From Marthasterias glacialis (taxonomy: Eukaryota; Echinodermata; Asteroidea; Forcipulatida; Asteriidae), in assembly GCA_911728455.2 (NCBI GenBank), contig OU452239.1, forward strand, positions 6,452,884 through 6,516,883: a stretch of DNA of 64,000 bases, in the 5' to 3' direction. Each line of letters begins with the position of its first letter. Position 1 is the first letter of the stretch. Both the position numbers and the translations under genes were made by a program. Under the pieces are notes generated by a model. It made no database searches and had not been told where the DNA came from. It saw only the letters and a program-made list of their open reading frames with translations. Positions 63,925-64,000 of the stretch are shown here, in pieces.

Positions 63925-64000
63925 GCTCGGTAACATTTGGACTGTTCCATTTCACGAGGCGAAGCTGAGTGATATGGAACAGTCCAAATTTTACCGAACG
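63925..64000. repeat. Palindrome running off the window end
   Basis: CGGTAACATTTGGACTGTTC pairs with GGAACAGTCCAAATTTTACC around the centre TTCACGAGGCGAAGCTGAGT. Its right border is outside the window. Confidence 0.7.

Overview
This is animal nuclear DNA: spliced genes with many short exons in long AT-rich introns, tRNA-derived SINEs and dense non-autonomous DNA transposons. Nothing in it is prokaryotic. The proteins are close in length and sequence to their vertebrate orthologues, while the repeat families look like those of marine invertebrate deuterostomes, including frequent TAGGCCTA-type words. I infer an echinoderm, perhaps a sea star. That placement is an inference and is not proven by the window. 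All exon boundaries were read by eye, and phase arithmetic closes for the four main genes.

Layout. (a) 1-2996 (+) holds two probable exons of an unidentified membrane protein whose 5' end lies outside the window. (b) 5264-36391 (+) is a complete 27-exon URB2 gene (predicted 1559 aa), a nucleolar factor for 60S ribosome assembly. One of its introns is a U12-type AT-AC intron (33358-34002). Its introns carry a Dong/R4-like retrotransposon in a TAA repeat (8427-9810), an 860-bp minisatellite that supplies a 3' splice site (17624-18486), tRNA-derived SINEs and many TTAA-flanked MITEs. (c) 36392-43027 is intergenic repeat territory with a miRNA-like hairpin at 37601-37686. (d) 43028-46385 (-) is PFDN2 (prefoldin subunit 2, 153 aa, 3 exons). 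(e) 46727-54554 (+) is TMEM192 (lysosomal membrane protein, 283 aa, 6 exons), head-to-head with PFDN2 across a 341-bp putative bidirectional promoter. TMEM192 intron 1 contains a 947-bp near-perfect palindrome flanked by a perfect 9-bp target duplication. (f) 58880-60088 (+) is a BTG3/BTG4-like antiproliferative gene (217 aa, 2 exons). Upstream of it lie two consensus CArG boxes exactly 20 bp apart and a perfect CRE. (g) 60089-64000 is AT-rich 3' UTR/intergenic sequence with a LINE tail and the start of another palindrome.

The genes are not an operon and share no pathway. URB2 (ribosome assembly), PFDN2 (actin/tubulin folding) and TMEM192 (lysosome) are housekeeping-type functions, whereas the BTG gene has an immediate-early-type promoter. 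The most unusual material is structural: the giant palindrome, the U12 intron, the repeat-borne splice acceptor, site-preferring retrotransposition into TAA repeats, and pairs of occupied and empty transposon sites that show insertion history.
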